Below are positions 43,332-52,258 of a stretch of 64,000 bases of DNA, one piece after another (within the stretch, counting starts at the first letter, position 1; each line of letters opens with the position of its first letter). Where the stretch lies: positions 1-64,000 of the forward strand of contig NZ_BJYJ01000006.1 in assembly GCF_007991455.1 (NCBI RefSeq). Reading direction: 5' to 3'. Source of the DNA: Chryseobacterium hagamense (lineage in GTDB: Bacteria > Bacteroidota > Bacteroidia > Flavobacteriales > Weeksellaceae). Below the pieces are notes generated by a model. It saw only the letters and a program-made list of their open reading frames with translations. It was not told the origin of the DNA and did no database searches. Made by a program: the position numbers and the translations under genes.

Positions 43332-43443
43332 GATGTAAGTTTTTTTTAAATTATAAAATTTGAACCCATGGTTCTATCATCTTAAACTTAAAAATTACAA
43401 ATTTCGTATATCTGATTTCAAAACAGGCCCCTGCCTAAAAAAA

Positions 43444-43468
43444 AAACCGCCTCAAAATGAAACGGTTT
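43444..43468 (-). terminator. Intrinsic terminator
   Basis: AAACCG pairs with CGGTTT, with an A-run on the left. Ends sucC on the minus strand. Confidence 0.65.
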
Positions 43469-43490
43469 CAGATTTATAAAAATTTCAGCC

Positions 43491-44681
43491 TTATGCCAGA
43501 ACTTCTTTTACTTTGTTGGCAGCTTCTTCTAAAGTAATTGCTGAATGTACAGGAAGACCTGATTCATCAATTAGTTTTTTAGCTTCCACTGCGTTGGTTC
43601 CCTGAAGTCTTACGATCAACGGAACCGGAAGACTGCCCATTGCTTTGTAAGCATCCACAACTCCCTGTGCTACCCTGTCGCATCTTACGATACCACCGAA
43701 GATATTGATCAGGATTGCCTTTACGTTCGGATCTCTTAAGATGATTCCGAAAGCCGTCTGTACCCTCTGTGCATCTGCAGTTCCACCTACGTCCAGGAAG
43801 TTGGCCGGGTTACCGCCTGACAATTTGATGATGTCCATCGTTGCCATGGCAAGACCGGCACCGTTTACCATACAGGCTACGTTACCGTCAAGCTTCACGA
43901 AGTTAAGACCTGCCTCCCCTGCTTCTACATCCATCGGATCTTCCTCTCTCGTATCTCTAAGCTCAGCAAGATCTTTGTGACGGAACAATGAGTTGTCGTC
44001 CAGGGTTACTTTGGCATCTACTGCGATAATCTTGTTATCGGAAGTCTTCAATACCGGGTTGATCTCAAAAAGAGAAGCATCGATTCCCGTGTAGGCGTTA
44101 TATAAAGACGTAATGAACTTTGTAAATTCTTTGAAAGCATTCCCTTCAAGACCCAGGTTGAAAGCGATTTTTCTGGCCTGGAATCCCTGAAGCCCTAAAG
44201 TAGGGTCGATGATTTCCTTATGGATCAGGTGCGGCGTTACTTCAGCCACATGCTCGATATCCATTCCTCCTTCGGTAGAATAGACTACGGTGTTTTTATT
44301 TTCAGCCCGGTCTAACAGGATAGAAACATAGAATTCCTTTGTTTCAGATTCTCCCGGATAATATACATCCTCTGCAACCAAAACAGAATTTACTTTTTTA
44401 CCCTCAGCAGAAGTCTGCGGCGTGATCAGCTGCATTCCGATGATGTTCTGAGCGTTTTCTCTAAGCTTATCCAAATTTGGAGAGAACTTTACACCGCCTC
44501 CTTTACCACGGCCTCCTGCATGGATCTGAGCTTTTACCACCCAACCCTGAGCGCCGGTTTCAGCCGTCAGTTTTTCAGCAGCCGCTACAGCTTCGTCTAC
44601 GTTGTTTGCTACGAAACCGCGTTGGATAGCTACTCCATACTTTGATAAAATCTCTTTTGATTGATACTCGTGAAGATTCAT
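43491..44681 (-). CDS. sucC: Succinyl-CoA ligase (ADP-forming) beta subunit
   Basis: 396 residues. Makes succinate and ATP/GTP from succinyl-CoA in the TCA cycle, with the alpha subunit encoded elsewhere. The N-terminal ATP-grasp domain (MNLHEYQSKEILSKYG, VVKAQIHAGGRGKGGGVKF) and the C-terminal CoA-ligase domain (GLAMATMDIIKLSGGNPANFLDVGGTA, LINIFGGIVRCDRVAQG) are complete. A -7 box at 44720-44727 lies about 39 bases upstream. Not next to sucD. Confidence 0.97.
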   Translation of the reverse strand: MNLHEYQSKEILSKYGVAIQRGFVANNVDEAVAAAEKLTAETGAQGWVVKAQIHAGGRGKGGGVKFSPNLDKLRENAQNIIGMQLITPQTSAEGKKVNSVLVAEDVYYPGESETKEFYVSILLDRAENKNTVVYSTEGGMDIEHVAEVTPHLIHKEIIDPTLGLQGFQARKIAFNLGLEGNAFKEFTKFITSLYNAYTGIDASLFEINPVLKTSDNKIIAVDAKVTLDDNSLFRHKDLAELRDTREEDPMDVEAGEAGLNFVKLDGNVACMVNGAGLAMATMDIIKLSGGNPANFLDVGGTADAQRVQTAFGIILRDPNVKAILINIFGGIVRCDRVAQGVVDAYKAMGSLPVPLIVRLQGTNAVEAKKLIDESGLPVHSAITLEEAANKVKEVLA

Positions 44682-44719
44682 ATTATTTTTATTATTTTAT
44701 TTTAATAGTTAAAGGTTGA

Positions 44720-44727
44720 CAAATTTA
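44720..44727 (-). promoter_or_regulatory. -7 promoter element TAAATTTG
   Basis: Perfect match upstream of sucC, about 39 bases before its ATG. Confidence 0.5.
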
Positions 44728-44919
44728 ATAAAAATGAACAAGGTTAAAAAGAAATTTGTGGAACTTTTAACGGAATGGAAAAGTCAGCTGATTTTCTGAT
44801 CCTTATTTTTCCGTACTTAGGACCTGGCAGTAAGCATTCCGTTAAAATAAGTCTACTAATTCTAATCTGATTTTAATGGCATTCTAATTTCATGATGTGG
44901 TATTATGGATTTCATCATC

Positions 44920-44958
44920 TATCTTTGTATATAACTGGCCATAAAACATATGTTTTAT
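44920..44958 (+). promoter_or_regulatory. Promoter and 18-bp palindrome upstream of the export operon
   Basis: -7 box TATCTTTG at 44920-44927, then a perfect 18-bp palindrome ATAAAACATATGTTTTAT at 44941-44958, about where the first transcribed bases would be. A repressor bound there would block initiation. About 100 bases of AT-rich leader follow before the ABC gene. No small substrate gene was found in this gap. Confidence 0.5.
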
Positions 44959-45061
44959 ATGTGGCTGATGCACCAAACACAATATTGATTATTAATCATA
45001 TAAAATCAGGACATATAGCAATGCCCTGAACAGGTATATCACATAATTTATTATCAATAAA

Positions 45062-46726
45062 ATGGCGGCAACAGCAAATGAATATGGAATAAAACTCCTG
45101 AAGTACATCACCAAAGAGAAAAAAGATGTTACCAATATTTATTTTTACGCAATCCTCAACGGGCTGGTCTCCCTGAGTATTCCTCTGGGAATTCAGTCCA
45201 TCATCAGTTTTGTGATGGGGGCAACGATGGTAACTTCTATTTACCTCCTGATTTTCTTTGTGGTGCTCGGTACTTTTTTCGTCGGGCACTTCCGACTGAA
45301 GGTTTTACAGATCATTGAGAAAATCCAGCAGAAAATTTTTGTTGAATTTTCCGTTGCTTTTACCGAAAAGCTGCCTAAAACAGACCTTTCGTCATCCAGA
45401 AAATATTACTTGCCTGAACTGGTTAACCGTTTTTTTGATGTGCAGAATCTTCAGAAAGGGATCTCTAAGATCCTTCTTGAAATCCCGACCGCCCTTATCC
45501 AGATTGTTTTCGGGATCCTGCTCCTTTCCTTTTATCATGTATGGTTTCTGGCATTCGGAGGACTGGTGGTACTTTCCGTTGCGGTGATCTTCAGATACAC
45601 TATGGAAAGCGGGATCAAATCAAGCATTGAGGAAAGTGATAAAAAATACGATACCGCAGCCTGGATCGAAGATATTGCCGGTTCCGTAAAAACGTTCAAA
45701 ATGCATTCTGAGAATGAGACGCACCTCCAGGGAACCGATGAGCGCGTATTGGAATACCTTGATCACCGGACTTCCCACTTTAAGGTGCTGATGTTCCAGT
45801 ACAAGACTATTATTGCATTTAAGGTGATTATCACCCTGGTCATGCTTGTAATCGGGACTTACCTGATGCTGGATCAGCAGCTGAACATCGGGGCCTTTAT
45901 TGCTACGGAAATCGTGGTGCTCAGCATTATGGCTGCCGTGGAAAAGCTGATCGTAAGCCTGGAAAGCTATTATGACCTGATTGCCTCCTATGCAAAACTG
46001 ACGAAAGTGACTGAGCTGAAAGAAGAAACGGACGGTGATATCGAGCTTTCTCAGAAACCTTACGGTACGGAGGTGGAATTCAAGGACGTTAATTTTGGAT
46101 TTCAGGATGCCCATCCGATTCTTAATGATCTGAATTTTAAAATACAGCCCAATACCCTCAATGTGATTACCGGAGATACCGGAGCCGGGAAATCCCTTCT
46201 GCTGAATATGATGGCGGGATTTTATGAACCGGTCTCAGGAGCCATTCTTTTTGATAAGATTCCGCTGAAAAATTTAAATAAACCGCTTTTCCGGTCACAG
46301 GTCGGATTGTATCTTGAAAACATGAAAGTGATCCAGGGGACGGTCCAGGAAAACATCCTGCTGGGAAATTCCAGGAGCGATACCGAAAACATCCTGCAGG
46401 TTTCCGAAAAAATAGGCATCGAAAATATTTCTCATCTTTTCAGCAACGGTTTTTATACCGATATCAGCGAAACGGATTCTGAGATTACCTTCAGTTCCAG
46501 AAAAAAAATCCTGCTGCTCCGCACCCTGCTGGGCGAGAAGAGACTGATCCTTCTGGAAAACCCGATGGCCGGAATGCCGGAAGAATTTCAGCAAAAGCTG
46601 CTTCAGTACCTGCATGAAGTTAAGATAAGAGCTACCGTTGTTATCGTTTCTTCAGACCGGCACCTTATTGCCGGCGCAGACCGGCATCTTCATCTTGATA
46701 ACGGCACCTTAAGAATTATCCCCTAA
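45062..46726 (+). CDS. ABC transporter half-molecule with degraded ATPase motifs
   Basis: 554 residues. Membrane domain at residues 1-300 (about six segments, ending near SLESYYDLIASYAKL), then a nucleotide-binding domain. Walker A is intact (GDTGAGKS, about residues 370-377). The signature LSGGQ is absent: the expected place reads ITFSSRKKILLLRTLL. Walker B reads RLILLENPMAGM, with LLEN in place of LLDE. The H-loop reads VIVSSDRHLI, without the usual HR. The Q-loop also looks altered (LYLEN). No C39 peptidase domain. The next genes are HlyD and TolC family proteins, so type I-like export is inferred. It may be regulatory, slow, or paired with another ATPase. Confidence 0.85.
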   Translation: MAATANEYGIKLLKYITKEKKDVTNIYFYAILNGLVSLSIPLGIQSIISFVMGATMVTSIYLLIFFVVLGTFFVGHFRLKVLQIIEKIQQKIFVEFSVAFTEKLPKTDLSSSRKYYLPELVNRFFDVQNLQKGISKILLEIPTALIQIVFGILLLSFYHVWFLAFGGLVVLSVAVIFRYTMESGIKSSIEESDKKYDTAAWIEDIAGSVKTFKMHSENETHLQGTDERVLEYLDHRTSHFKVLMFQYKTIIAFKVIITLVMLVIGTYLMLDQQLNIGAFIATEIVVLSIMAAVEKLIVSLESYYDLIASYAKLTKVTELKEETDGDIELSQKPYGTEVEFKDVNFGFQDAHPILNDLNFKIQPNTLNVITGDTGAGKSLLLNMMAGFYEPVSGAILFDKIPLKNLNKPLFRSQVGLYLENMKVIQGTVQENILLGNSRSDTENILQVSEKIGIENISHLFSNGFYTDISETDSEITFSSRKKILLLRTLLGEKRLILLENPMAGMPEEFQQKLLQYLHEVKIRATVVIVSSDRHLIAGADRHLHLDNGTLRIIP

Positions 46727-46738
46727 AATTCAAACAAA

Positions 46739-48052
46739 ATGAAACTGAAATCATTCGATAAAATATACCGCATCCATAAAAAATCCAGGGTCAAAAGGTG
46801 GTTCTTCTTCATCCTTCTGGCGGGCATCATTACCCTGTTTCTTCCATGGACACAGAACATCAAAATAAAAGGAAACGTAAGCTCCCTTTATCAGGAACAG
46901 CGGCCCCAGCAGCTGAATTCACCGATTCCCGGAAGAATCATTAAGTGGAATGTGAAAAACGGGGATTACGTAAAAAAAGGCGATACTTTGCTGCAGCTGT
47001 CCGAGATTAAAGACGACTACCTGGACCCGCTTCTGGTGCAGCGAACCGAGGAACAGGTGCAGGCAAAACAGGGCGTCAGGGATTATTACGAAGCCAAAGT
47101 GGGAACGGCAAAAAACCAGCTGCAGGCCTTAAATGCCTCAAGGGAACTCAAACTGAACCAGCTGAAAATTAAAATAAGCCAGCTCAACAATAAGCTCACC
47201 GGGGAAGAAGCGGAACTCGAAGCTGCTAAAAACGAGCTGAAACTTTCGGAAGATCAGTTTGCCAGACAGAAAAAAATGTATGATGAAGGGCTGGTTTCAC
47301 TGACGCAGTTTCAGCAGCGGAGCATTTCCTACCAGAATGCCGTTGCCAAGAAGACCGCCACTGAAAATAAAGTGGCACAGACCCGCCAGGAAATCGTCAA
47401 CACGCAGATCGAGCAGAATTCCGTCATTCAGGATTATACCGAAAAACTGAGCAAAACTGAAGGGGAACGTTTCCAGAGTATGGGACAGATTGAAGGAAGC
47501 GACGGCGATATTGCCAAACTTCAGAATCAGGTTGCCAACTACAAAGCCAGACAGGGTTTGTACTTCATTCTTGCGTCCCAGGACGGGCAGATTGTCCAGC
47601 TGAATAAAGCCGGTATCGGGGAAGTCCTGAAAGACGGAGAGAATATCGGGACCATTGTTCCCACAACGGTTGACTATGCCGTGGAAATCTACATCAAGCC
47701 GGTGGATCTTCCGCTGGTAAAGGAAGGGCAGCGTGTCATGTGTATTTTCGACGGTTTCCCGGCCATTGTATTTTCCGGATGGCCCGATTCCAGCTACGGA
47801 ACCTTTGCCGGCAAAGTGGTTGCGGTAGAGAGCAACATCAGTCCGAACGGGCTCTTCAAAGCCCTGGTGATCGAGGATAAAAACGAGAAGAAATGGCCGC
47901 CGAAAATAAAGATGGGAACCGGCGTACAGGGAATCGCCATCCTGAACGATGTACCGATCTGGTACGAGCTATGGCGGAATATCAATGGCTTCCCGCCGGA
48001 TTATTATGAAGTAACGAACACAAAATCAGCAAAAGATGAAAAAAGCAAATAA
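46739..48052 (+). CDS. HlyD-family periplasmic adaptor
   Basis: 437 residues. An N-terminal membrane anchor (RWFFFILLAGIITLFLPW, residues 20-37). A lipoyl-like half (SPIPGRIIKWNVKNGDYVKKGDTLLQL), a long coiled coil at residues about 100-260, then the second lipoyl half (GQIVQLNKAGIGEVLKDGENIGTIVP) and a beta domain. It links the inner-membrane ABC protein to TolC. It begins 12 bases after the ABC gene and its stop overlaps the next start by 17 bases. Confidence 0.92.
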   Translation: MKLKSFDKIYRIHKKSRVKRWFFFILLAGIITLFLPWTQNIKIKGNVSSLYQEQRPQQLNSPIPGRIIKWNVKNGDYVKKGDTLLQLSEIKDDYLDPLLVQRTEEQVQAKQGVRDYYEAKVGTAKNQLQALNASRELKLNQLKIKISQLNNKLTGEEAELEAAKNELKLSEDQFARQKKMYDEGLVSLTQFQQRSISYQNAVAKKTATENKVAQTRQEIVNTQIEQNSVIQDYTEKLSKTEGERFQSMGQIEGSDGDIAKLQNQVANYKARQGLYFILASQDGQIVQLNKAGIGEVLKDGENIGTIVPTTVDYAVEIYIKPVDLPLVKEGQRVMCIFDGFPAIVFSGWPDSSYGTFAGKVVAVESNISPNGLFKALVIEDKNEKKWPPKIKMGTGVQGIAILNDVPIWYELWRNINGFPPDYYEVTNTKSAKDEKSK

Positions 48053-49457
48053 GGTACTTTTTGTTTTGATTTTTCTGCTTTTCCAGTCCGGTTTTGCACA
48101 GGATTCCCTTAAAATATCTGCCAATGAATTTATTTCGGTGGTGAAGAGCTATCATCCCTTAGCCTTAAAATACCGCCTCCAGAATAAAATGGCGGAAGCT
48201 GAAATCACCAGGGCAAGGGGAAATTTCGATCCTGTTCTGGCCGGAAAGCTCGGGGAAAAGAATATCGGCGGAACCCGGTACTACGAACAGAGAAATGCAG
48301 CCCTGGAGATTCCCACCTGGTATGGAGTTGAAGTTACCGGAAGCTACAACTACCTGGATGGTGAAAAGCTGGACCCAAGTGATACCAGAGGCGGGCTCTA
48401 CCAGTTTGGGGTCACCGTTCCCCTGGCCAAAAACCTGCTCTACGACAAAAGACGGGCGCTGCTGGACCAGGCAAAATTTGCACAGAAAATGACGGAAGCG
48501 GAACAGGCGGTCTTAACCAACGATCTGCTGCTGGAAGCGGAAAATACTTATTGGGAATGGGTGCAGAATTATGAGGTGTATAAACTGAAATCGGAAATCG
48601 TAAACATCAACAGAGAACGTTTAAAGCTGACCAAAAAAACTTTCGAATATGGGGAAAAGCCGGCTATCGATACGGTAGAAGCCCTTTCCCAGCTGCAGAG
48701 CTTTGAACTTCAGCAGCAGGACGCATTCCTGAACTTTGTGAAAAGCACCCGGCAGCTCCAGCTGTTCCTGTGGAAAGAAAACCGGCAGTTTTACGAATTA
48801 TCTCAGATGATCTATCCTGCTGATGGCCTTTCGCGTCATCCTGCCTATTCCGATTTTGAATTCTTAATCGATGATGTAGAATCCAGGCAGATCAATACCC
48901 ATTTTTCTGTTTTATACTACCGCCAGAAGCAGAATATCCTGGAAAGCGAAAGGCGGCTGAAATGGCAGAGCTTCCTCCCCAAAATCGATTTTACCTATAA
49001 TTTTTTCAACAAGGAAAATTACAGGGCCGACTATCTGCCGCTGTTTGACAATAACTTTCAATACGGGCTGAAACTGGAAATCCCCGTTTTCCAGCGGGAA
49101 GCCCGGGCCAATTACCAGATGGCGAAAATTAAGCTGATGCAGAATGAACTGGATACGGACGTTAAAAGAAGGGAACTGAATGTAAAGATCGAGACTTATA
49201 AAAGCGAAATCCTGAATTATCATACCCAGATCAGCTTATCGGAAAACAACCTTCAGAACTACCGCAGACTGCTGTATGCCGAAGAAACCCGATACAGCAA
49301 CGGGGAAAGCTCCCTTTTTCTGATCAACTCGAGGGAAAATAAAGTCATTGAAGCCCAGGAAAAATTTATCTCCATCCGTACAAAATTCCTGAAAAGCTTC
49401 AATAAGCTGAAATGGATGAGGGAAAATTTCCTCTATAATACAGCAAATCCAGAATAG
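48036..49457 (+). CDS. TolC-family outer-membrane efflux protein
   Basis: 473 residues. Signal peptide MKKANKVLFVLIFLLFQSGFAQ. Two internally similar halves of the TolC barrel/alpha-tunnel: helix-rich runs such as FAQKMTEAEQAVLTNDLLLEAENTYWEWVQNYEVYKLKSEIV and IKLMQNELDTDVKRRELNVKIETYKSEI. It starts inside the HlyD gene, which implies translational coupling. R1 fragment D begins shortly after the stop. Confidence 0.9.
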   Translation: MKKANKVLFVLIFLLFQSGFAQDSLKISANEFISVVKSYHPLALKYRLQNKMAEAEITRARGNFDPVLAGKLGEKNIGGTRYYEQRNAALEIPTWYGVEVTGSYNYLDGEKLDPSDTRGGLYQFGVTVPLAKNLLYDKRRALLDQAKFAQKMTEAEQAVLTNDLLLEAENTYWEWVQNYEVYKLKSEIVNINRERLKLTKKTFEYGEKPAIDTVEALSQLQSFELQQQDAFLNFVKSTRQLQLFLWKENRQFYELSQMIYPADGLSRHPAYSDFEFLIDDVESRQINTHFSVLYYRQKQNILESERRLKWQSFLPKIDFTYNFFNKENYRADYLPLFDNNFQYGLKLEIPVFQREARANYQMAKIKLMQNELDTDVKRRELNVKIETYKSEILNYHTQISLSENNLQNYRRLLYAEETRYSNGESSLFLINSRENKVIEAQEKFISIRTKFLKSFNKLKWMRENFLYNTANPE

Positions 49458-49459
49458 GA

Positions 49460-49545
49460 ATCAGGTAAATATGCCGGAAGAGGGAAGCCGGATGCCGGAA
49501 GTTCCTATTGTAAAAACAGGATCAAAGGGATGGATCATAAAACGG
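49460..49545 (+). repeat. R1 dispersed repeat, partial copy D
   Basis: GCCGGAAGAGGGAAGCCGG then GCCGGAAGTTCC and CAGGATCAAAGGG..GGATCAT match the left half of copy A (63446-63510). Neither end motif is present; the expected left end would lie in the TolC coding region. A truncated copy. Confidence 0.55.
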
Positions 49546-49561
49546 AATCATTGCATTTTAT

Positions 49562-49592
49562 AAAAAAGTTCAGGGAGAGCCTGAACTTTTTT
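49562..49592. terminator. Bidirectional intrinsic terminator
   Basis: A perfect 13-bp stem AAAAAAGTTCAGG / CCTGAACTTTTTT with a GAGAG loop. Serves the TolC gene and the minus-strand CLC gene. Confidence 0.9.
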
Positions 49593-49596
49593 AGTT

Positions 49597-50874
49597 TTAT
49601 TCCTCCGACAGCTGATGAGACTGCGAACCGATAAACGGAATTTTAGGAGCAAGGAAATAACCTGTTAAACTTGCAAAAAGGATCGGTACGAAATAAGTGA
49701 ATCCCGTTAAGGTTCCGAGAATGATCGTTGTACTCATCGGCGTTCTGGTGACACAGGCATTGATGGCTGCCATACAGCTCACAACAGCCAGCGTTGTATC
49801 AATCGTCGGAAACAGCTGATGGATGATCAGTCCTAAAGTCGTTCCCACAAAAAAAAGCGGAATGATGAAACCGCCTCTCCACCCCGAAGTTACCGTAACC
49901 GCTATGGCAATAATTTTAAAGATCAGGACAACAATCAGAAATTTCAGGGCATAATCCCCGTTGATCAGCTGATTGATTTCGTTATGCCCGAAATACCGCG
50001 TAATGGGAAAGTAAAAAGCGATTATGCCTAAAACGAGGCCGCCGGTTAAGGTTTTAATATAAATCGGAAATGTCCTGTATTCGAAAATTTTCCTGAAAAA
50101 TTTAACTACAAAAATAAAGATCCATCCGAATAAGGTTCCTACAATGCCGAATAAGGTAGCATATAAAAAATCGTATACGCCGGTGTAATGATAGGCTTTG
50201 AGGTCCCACATTGCTCCGATTCCCAGGTGGATGATCAGGGCAAACATCAGGTAACTGAAGCAGCTCGCCACCAATGCAGGGATGATGGCTTTGTAATATT
50301 CCACCGCATGCTTGTGGTGCAGGATCTCCAGTGAGAACAGGCTTCCTCCGAGCGGCGCCCCGAATAATGCGGTAAATCCGGAAGCCATGCCGGCAATGCT
50401 TAAGGAACGCAGCTCCTCCCCTTTCAGTCTGAAAATTTTCCCCAGCCAGGTTCCTGTAGAACCGGTGACCTGTACCAAAGGTGCTTCCGGCCCCAGGCTT
50501 CCGCCGGATGCCACACAGAAAAGCGACGACAGGATCATCGAAGGATTGTTTTTAGGCTCCAGCTTTCCTTTGTTGAACCGGATGTTGTTTACAATCAGAT
50601 GGATTTCTCCCGGGTCACCGATAAAGTGGATCACCAGCCCGGCCAGCAGCCCGCTGATGGCCATGACGGGAATTACCATCCAGCCCTTGAACTCCGCTAA
50701 AAACTCAGTGAAGTGCTCCAGAACAATCCAGTAACCGCCGGCAATAATCCCGCCGACCAATCCGGTGATGGCCCACATAAAAAAAGTTCGGCTGAATACA
50801 AACGGGTTGAACCGGATCGGCTGATCCAGCAAATTCAGGGTTCTGATAATCCTCCGTTTTCTGTTGATTCTCAT
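49597..50874 (-). CDS. CLC-family anion channel/transporter
   Basis: 425 residues, about 10-12 membrane helices. The central GGSLGPEAPLVQVTGS motif, the later GWRGGFIIPLFFVGTTLG and a C-terminal TPMSTTIILGT match CLC proteins. The N-terminal anion motif reads GDPGEIHLIVNN, not the canonical GSGIPE, so ion choice (chloride or other) cannot be stated. No CBS domains. The gene ends at a bidirectional terminator. Confidence 0.87.
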   Translation of the reverse strand: MRINRKRRIIRTLNLLDQPIRFNPFVFSRTFFMWAITGLVGGIIAGGYWIVLEHFTEFLAEFKGWMVIPVMAISGLLAGLVIHFIGDPGEIHLIVNNIRFNKGKLEPKNNPSMILSSLFCVASGGSLGPEAPLVQVTGSTGTWLGKIFRLKGEELRSLSIAGMASGFTALFGAPLGGSLFSLEILHHKHAVEYYKAIIPALVASCFSYLMFALIIHLGIGAMWDLKAYHYTGVYDFLYATLFGIVGTLFGWIFIFVVKFFRKIFEYRTFPIYIKTLTGGLVLGIIAFYFPITRYFGHNEINQLINGDYALKFLIVVLIFKIIAIAVTVTSGWRGGFIIPLFFVGTTLGLIIHQLFPTIDTTLAVVSCMAAINACVTRTPMSTTIILGTLTGFTYFVPILFASLTGYFLAPKIPFIGSQSHQLSEE

Positions 50875-50953
50875 TTTAATTTAAATTTAGATTACCATCA
50901 TCATTTGTTTTAACCGATACCCCACTGTAAAAGTTGCAAAAAGCCTTTCAGCA

Positions 50954-51140
50954 CATGAGTCACATCAGATTTTTAGTTTCCTGCCGGGCGCATATTTTAG
51001 AGCACATCAGAAAAAATCAAAGATTTTTATACGCCGCACAGCTGCTCCGGTGGCTGAGCGAAGCCGAAGCCATACCGTCATGCGTGGAATCTGTATTCTA
51101 AAATATTTTCAAACTATTTAAAATCTCTTTGTGACTCATG
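50954..51140. repeat. MITE-like element with 11-bp perfect inverted ends
   Basis: CATGAGTCACA (50954-50964) and TGTGACTCATG (51130-51140) are exact inverted repeats. Similarity continues inward for about 15 more bases (AGATTTT then AGTTT on both arms). Total 187 bp, no reading frame. It occupies the gap between the CLC gene and DUF423. Unrelated to R1. Confidence 0.65.
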
Positions 51141-51223
51141 GGTCAGCACTGCATCTTCGTCCTTAAAAATCCGATCAATCTTCAGAAAATTAATCTTCCG
51201 GATCAGTACTGAACCTTTGAAGA

Positions 51224-51610
51224 CTAAATCCTGTTTTTAGCAAAGTAAAAAATCAGCATCAGCCAGCTTATGATCATCAGCAATCCGCCCAGCGGGGTAA
51301 CCGGTCCTAAAAATTTCAGGTTCATCCCAAAATAATCCTGCATGCTTAAACCGTAGATGCTGAATGAAAACAGTAGGGTTCCGGCAATCATCAGGATGGA
51401 AATCCATTTTTGGGAAGACGTATCGAATTTTAAGATATAGCCGACGATCATTAAGAAGAAGGCGGCATACATCTGATATCGTACGCCCGTTTCAAAGCTC
51501 TCCAGCCGTTCCAGCGATAAAATCTTCTTTAAAGCGTGCGCGCCGAATGCACCCAGAATCACGGAAAGCATTCCGTAAGCGGCACCAAAAACCAAAGTAA
51601 TTGTTTTCAT
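51224..51610 (-). CDS. DUF423 family membrane protein
   Basis: 128 residues, four membrane segments. The N-terminus ITLVFGAAYGMLSVILGAFGAHALKKILS is the DUF423 signature, followed by FETGVRYQMYAAFFLMIVGY and LGPVTPLGGLLMIISWLMLIFYF. Function not established. It starts 18 bases past the RloB-like stop on the same strand, but its composition matches the host genome and the RloAB pair does not. Confidence 0.92.
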   Translation of the reverse strand: MKTITLVFGAAYGMLSVILGAFGAHALKKILSLERLESFETGVRYQMYAAFFLMIVGYILKFDTSSQKWISILMIAGTLLFSFSIYGLSMQDYFGMNLKFLGPVTPLGGLLMIISWLMLIFYFAKNRI

Positions 51611-51628
51611 ATTATTTAAATTTATTGC

Positions 51629-52258
51629 CTAATCCTCTTTAAAGCTCCCGTCTTCGTTAAATAATTTATGTATTTCACAAACAGGATTGCCAGGATTTTT
51701 CATATCAAAATCTCCTAGTTTAGCAGCATTCGAGATTGCTGTCGATAGTTTAGGTTTTAAGGTAGAATAAATATCCGAATTATTCTTCTTATAGAATTTC
51801 TCAGTTTTTTCGTAAGCCGGGAATTCTTTTTTTAAATCCTTACCTATTTCATCACAATCTTTGTAATTCTTTTTAGAATATTTGAAATGAAGATATAACC
51901 AATACTCAAAACAAGTATTAACAACTAATATCTTTACGTTCTCAATTGAAGCTAATTCCTTATAATACCTTACAAATTCTAAACTCCGTTTTTCTTCTCC
52001 CTTTTTACATTCCTTAGTTTCTCTATCTATTACATCATAGTCTACAATCCAAAAAACTCTGTCAAAAGTTTTGGCCAATTCTTTTACATATTCGTATTGC
52101 TTTGCAAGAGTAGCTTTTTTTAATAATTGAGGCTGGATATTGATTGTAAGTTGCTCTTTGTCTTTTAATAATTGAAAATACCATTTTTCACAATCGCCGT
52201 CCCCTACAATTGCGTAAGTTTTTTTTCCTCTGCTAAAAAATGATTTTCTATTCTTCAT
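51629..52258 (-). CDS. RloB-like protein (AbiLii, predicted TOPRIM-type nuclease)
   Basis: 209 residues from the ATG at 52258, which overlaps the RloA-like gene by 11 bases. Motifs: YAIVGDGDCEKWYF (residues 16-28; Asp in place of the more common first Glu), RVFWIVDYDVID (residues 67-78, the DxD acidic pair), and the family hallmark TCFEYWLYLHF (115-125). These fit the RloB family, thought to have a TOPRIM-like nuclease fold. Partner RloA lies directly upstream. AbiL in Lactococcus pairs the same two families. AT-rich codon use sets it apart from neighbours. Confidence 0.82.
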   Translation of the reverse strand: MKNRKSFFSRGKKTYAIVGDGDCEKWYFQLLKDKEQLTINIQPQLLKKATLAKQYEYVKELAKTFDRVFWIVDYDVIDRETKECKKGEEKRSLEFVRYYKELASIENVKILVVNTCFEYWLYLHFKYSKKNYKDCDEIGKDLKKEFPAYEKTEKFYKKNNSDIYSTLKPKLSTAISNAAKLGDFDMKNPGNPVCEIHKLFNEDGSFKED

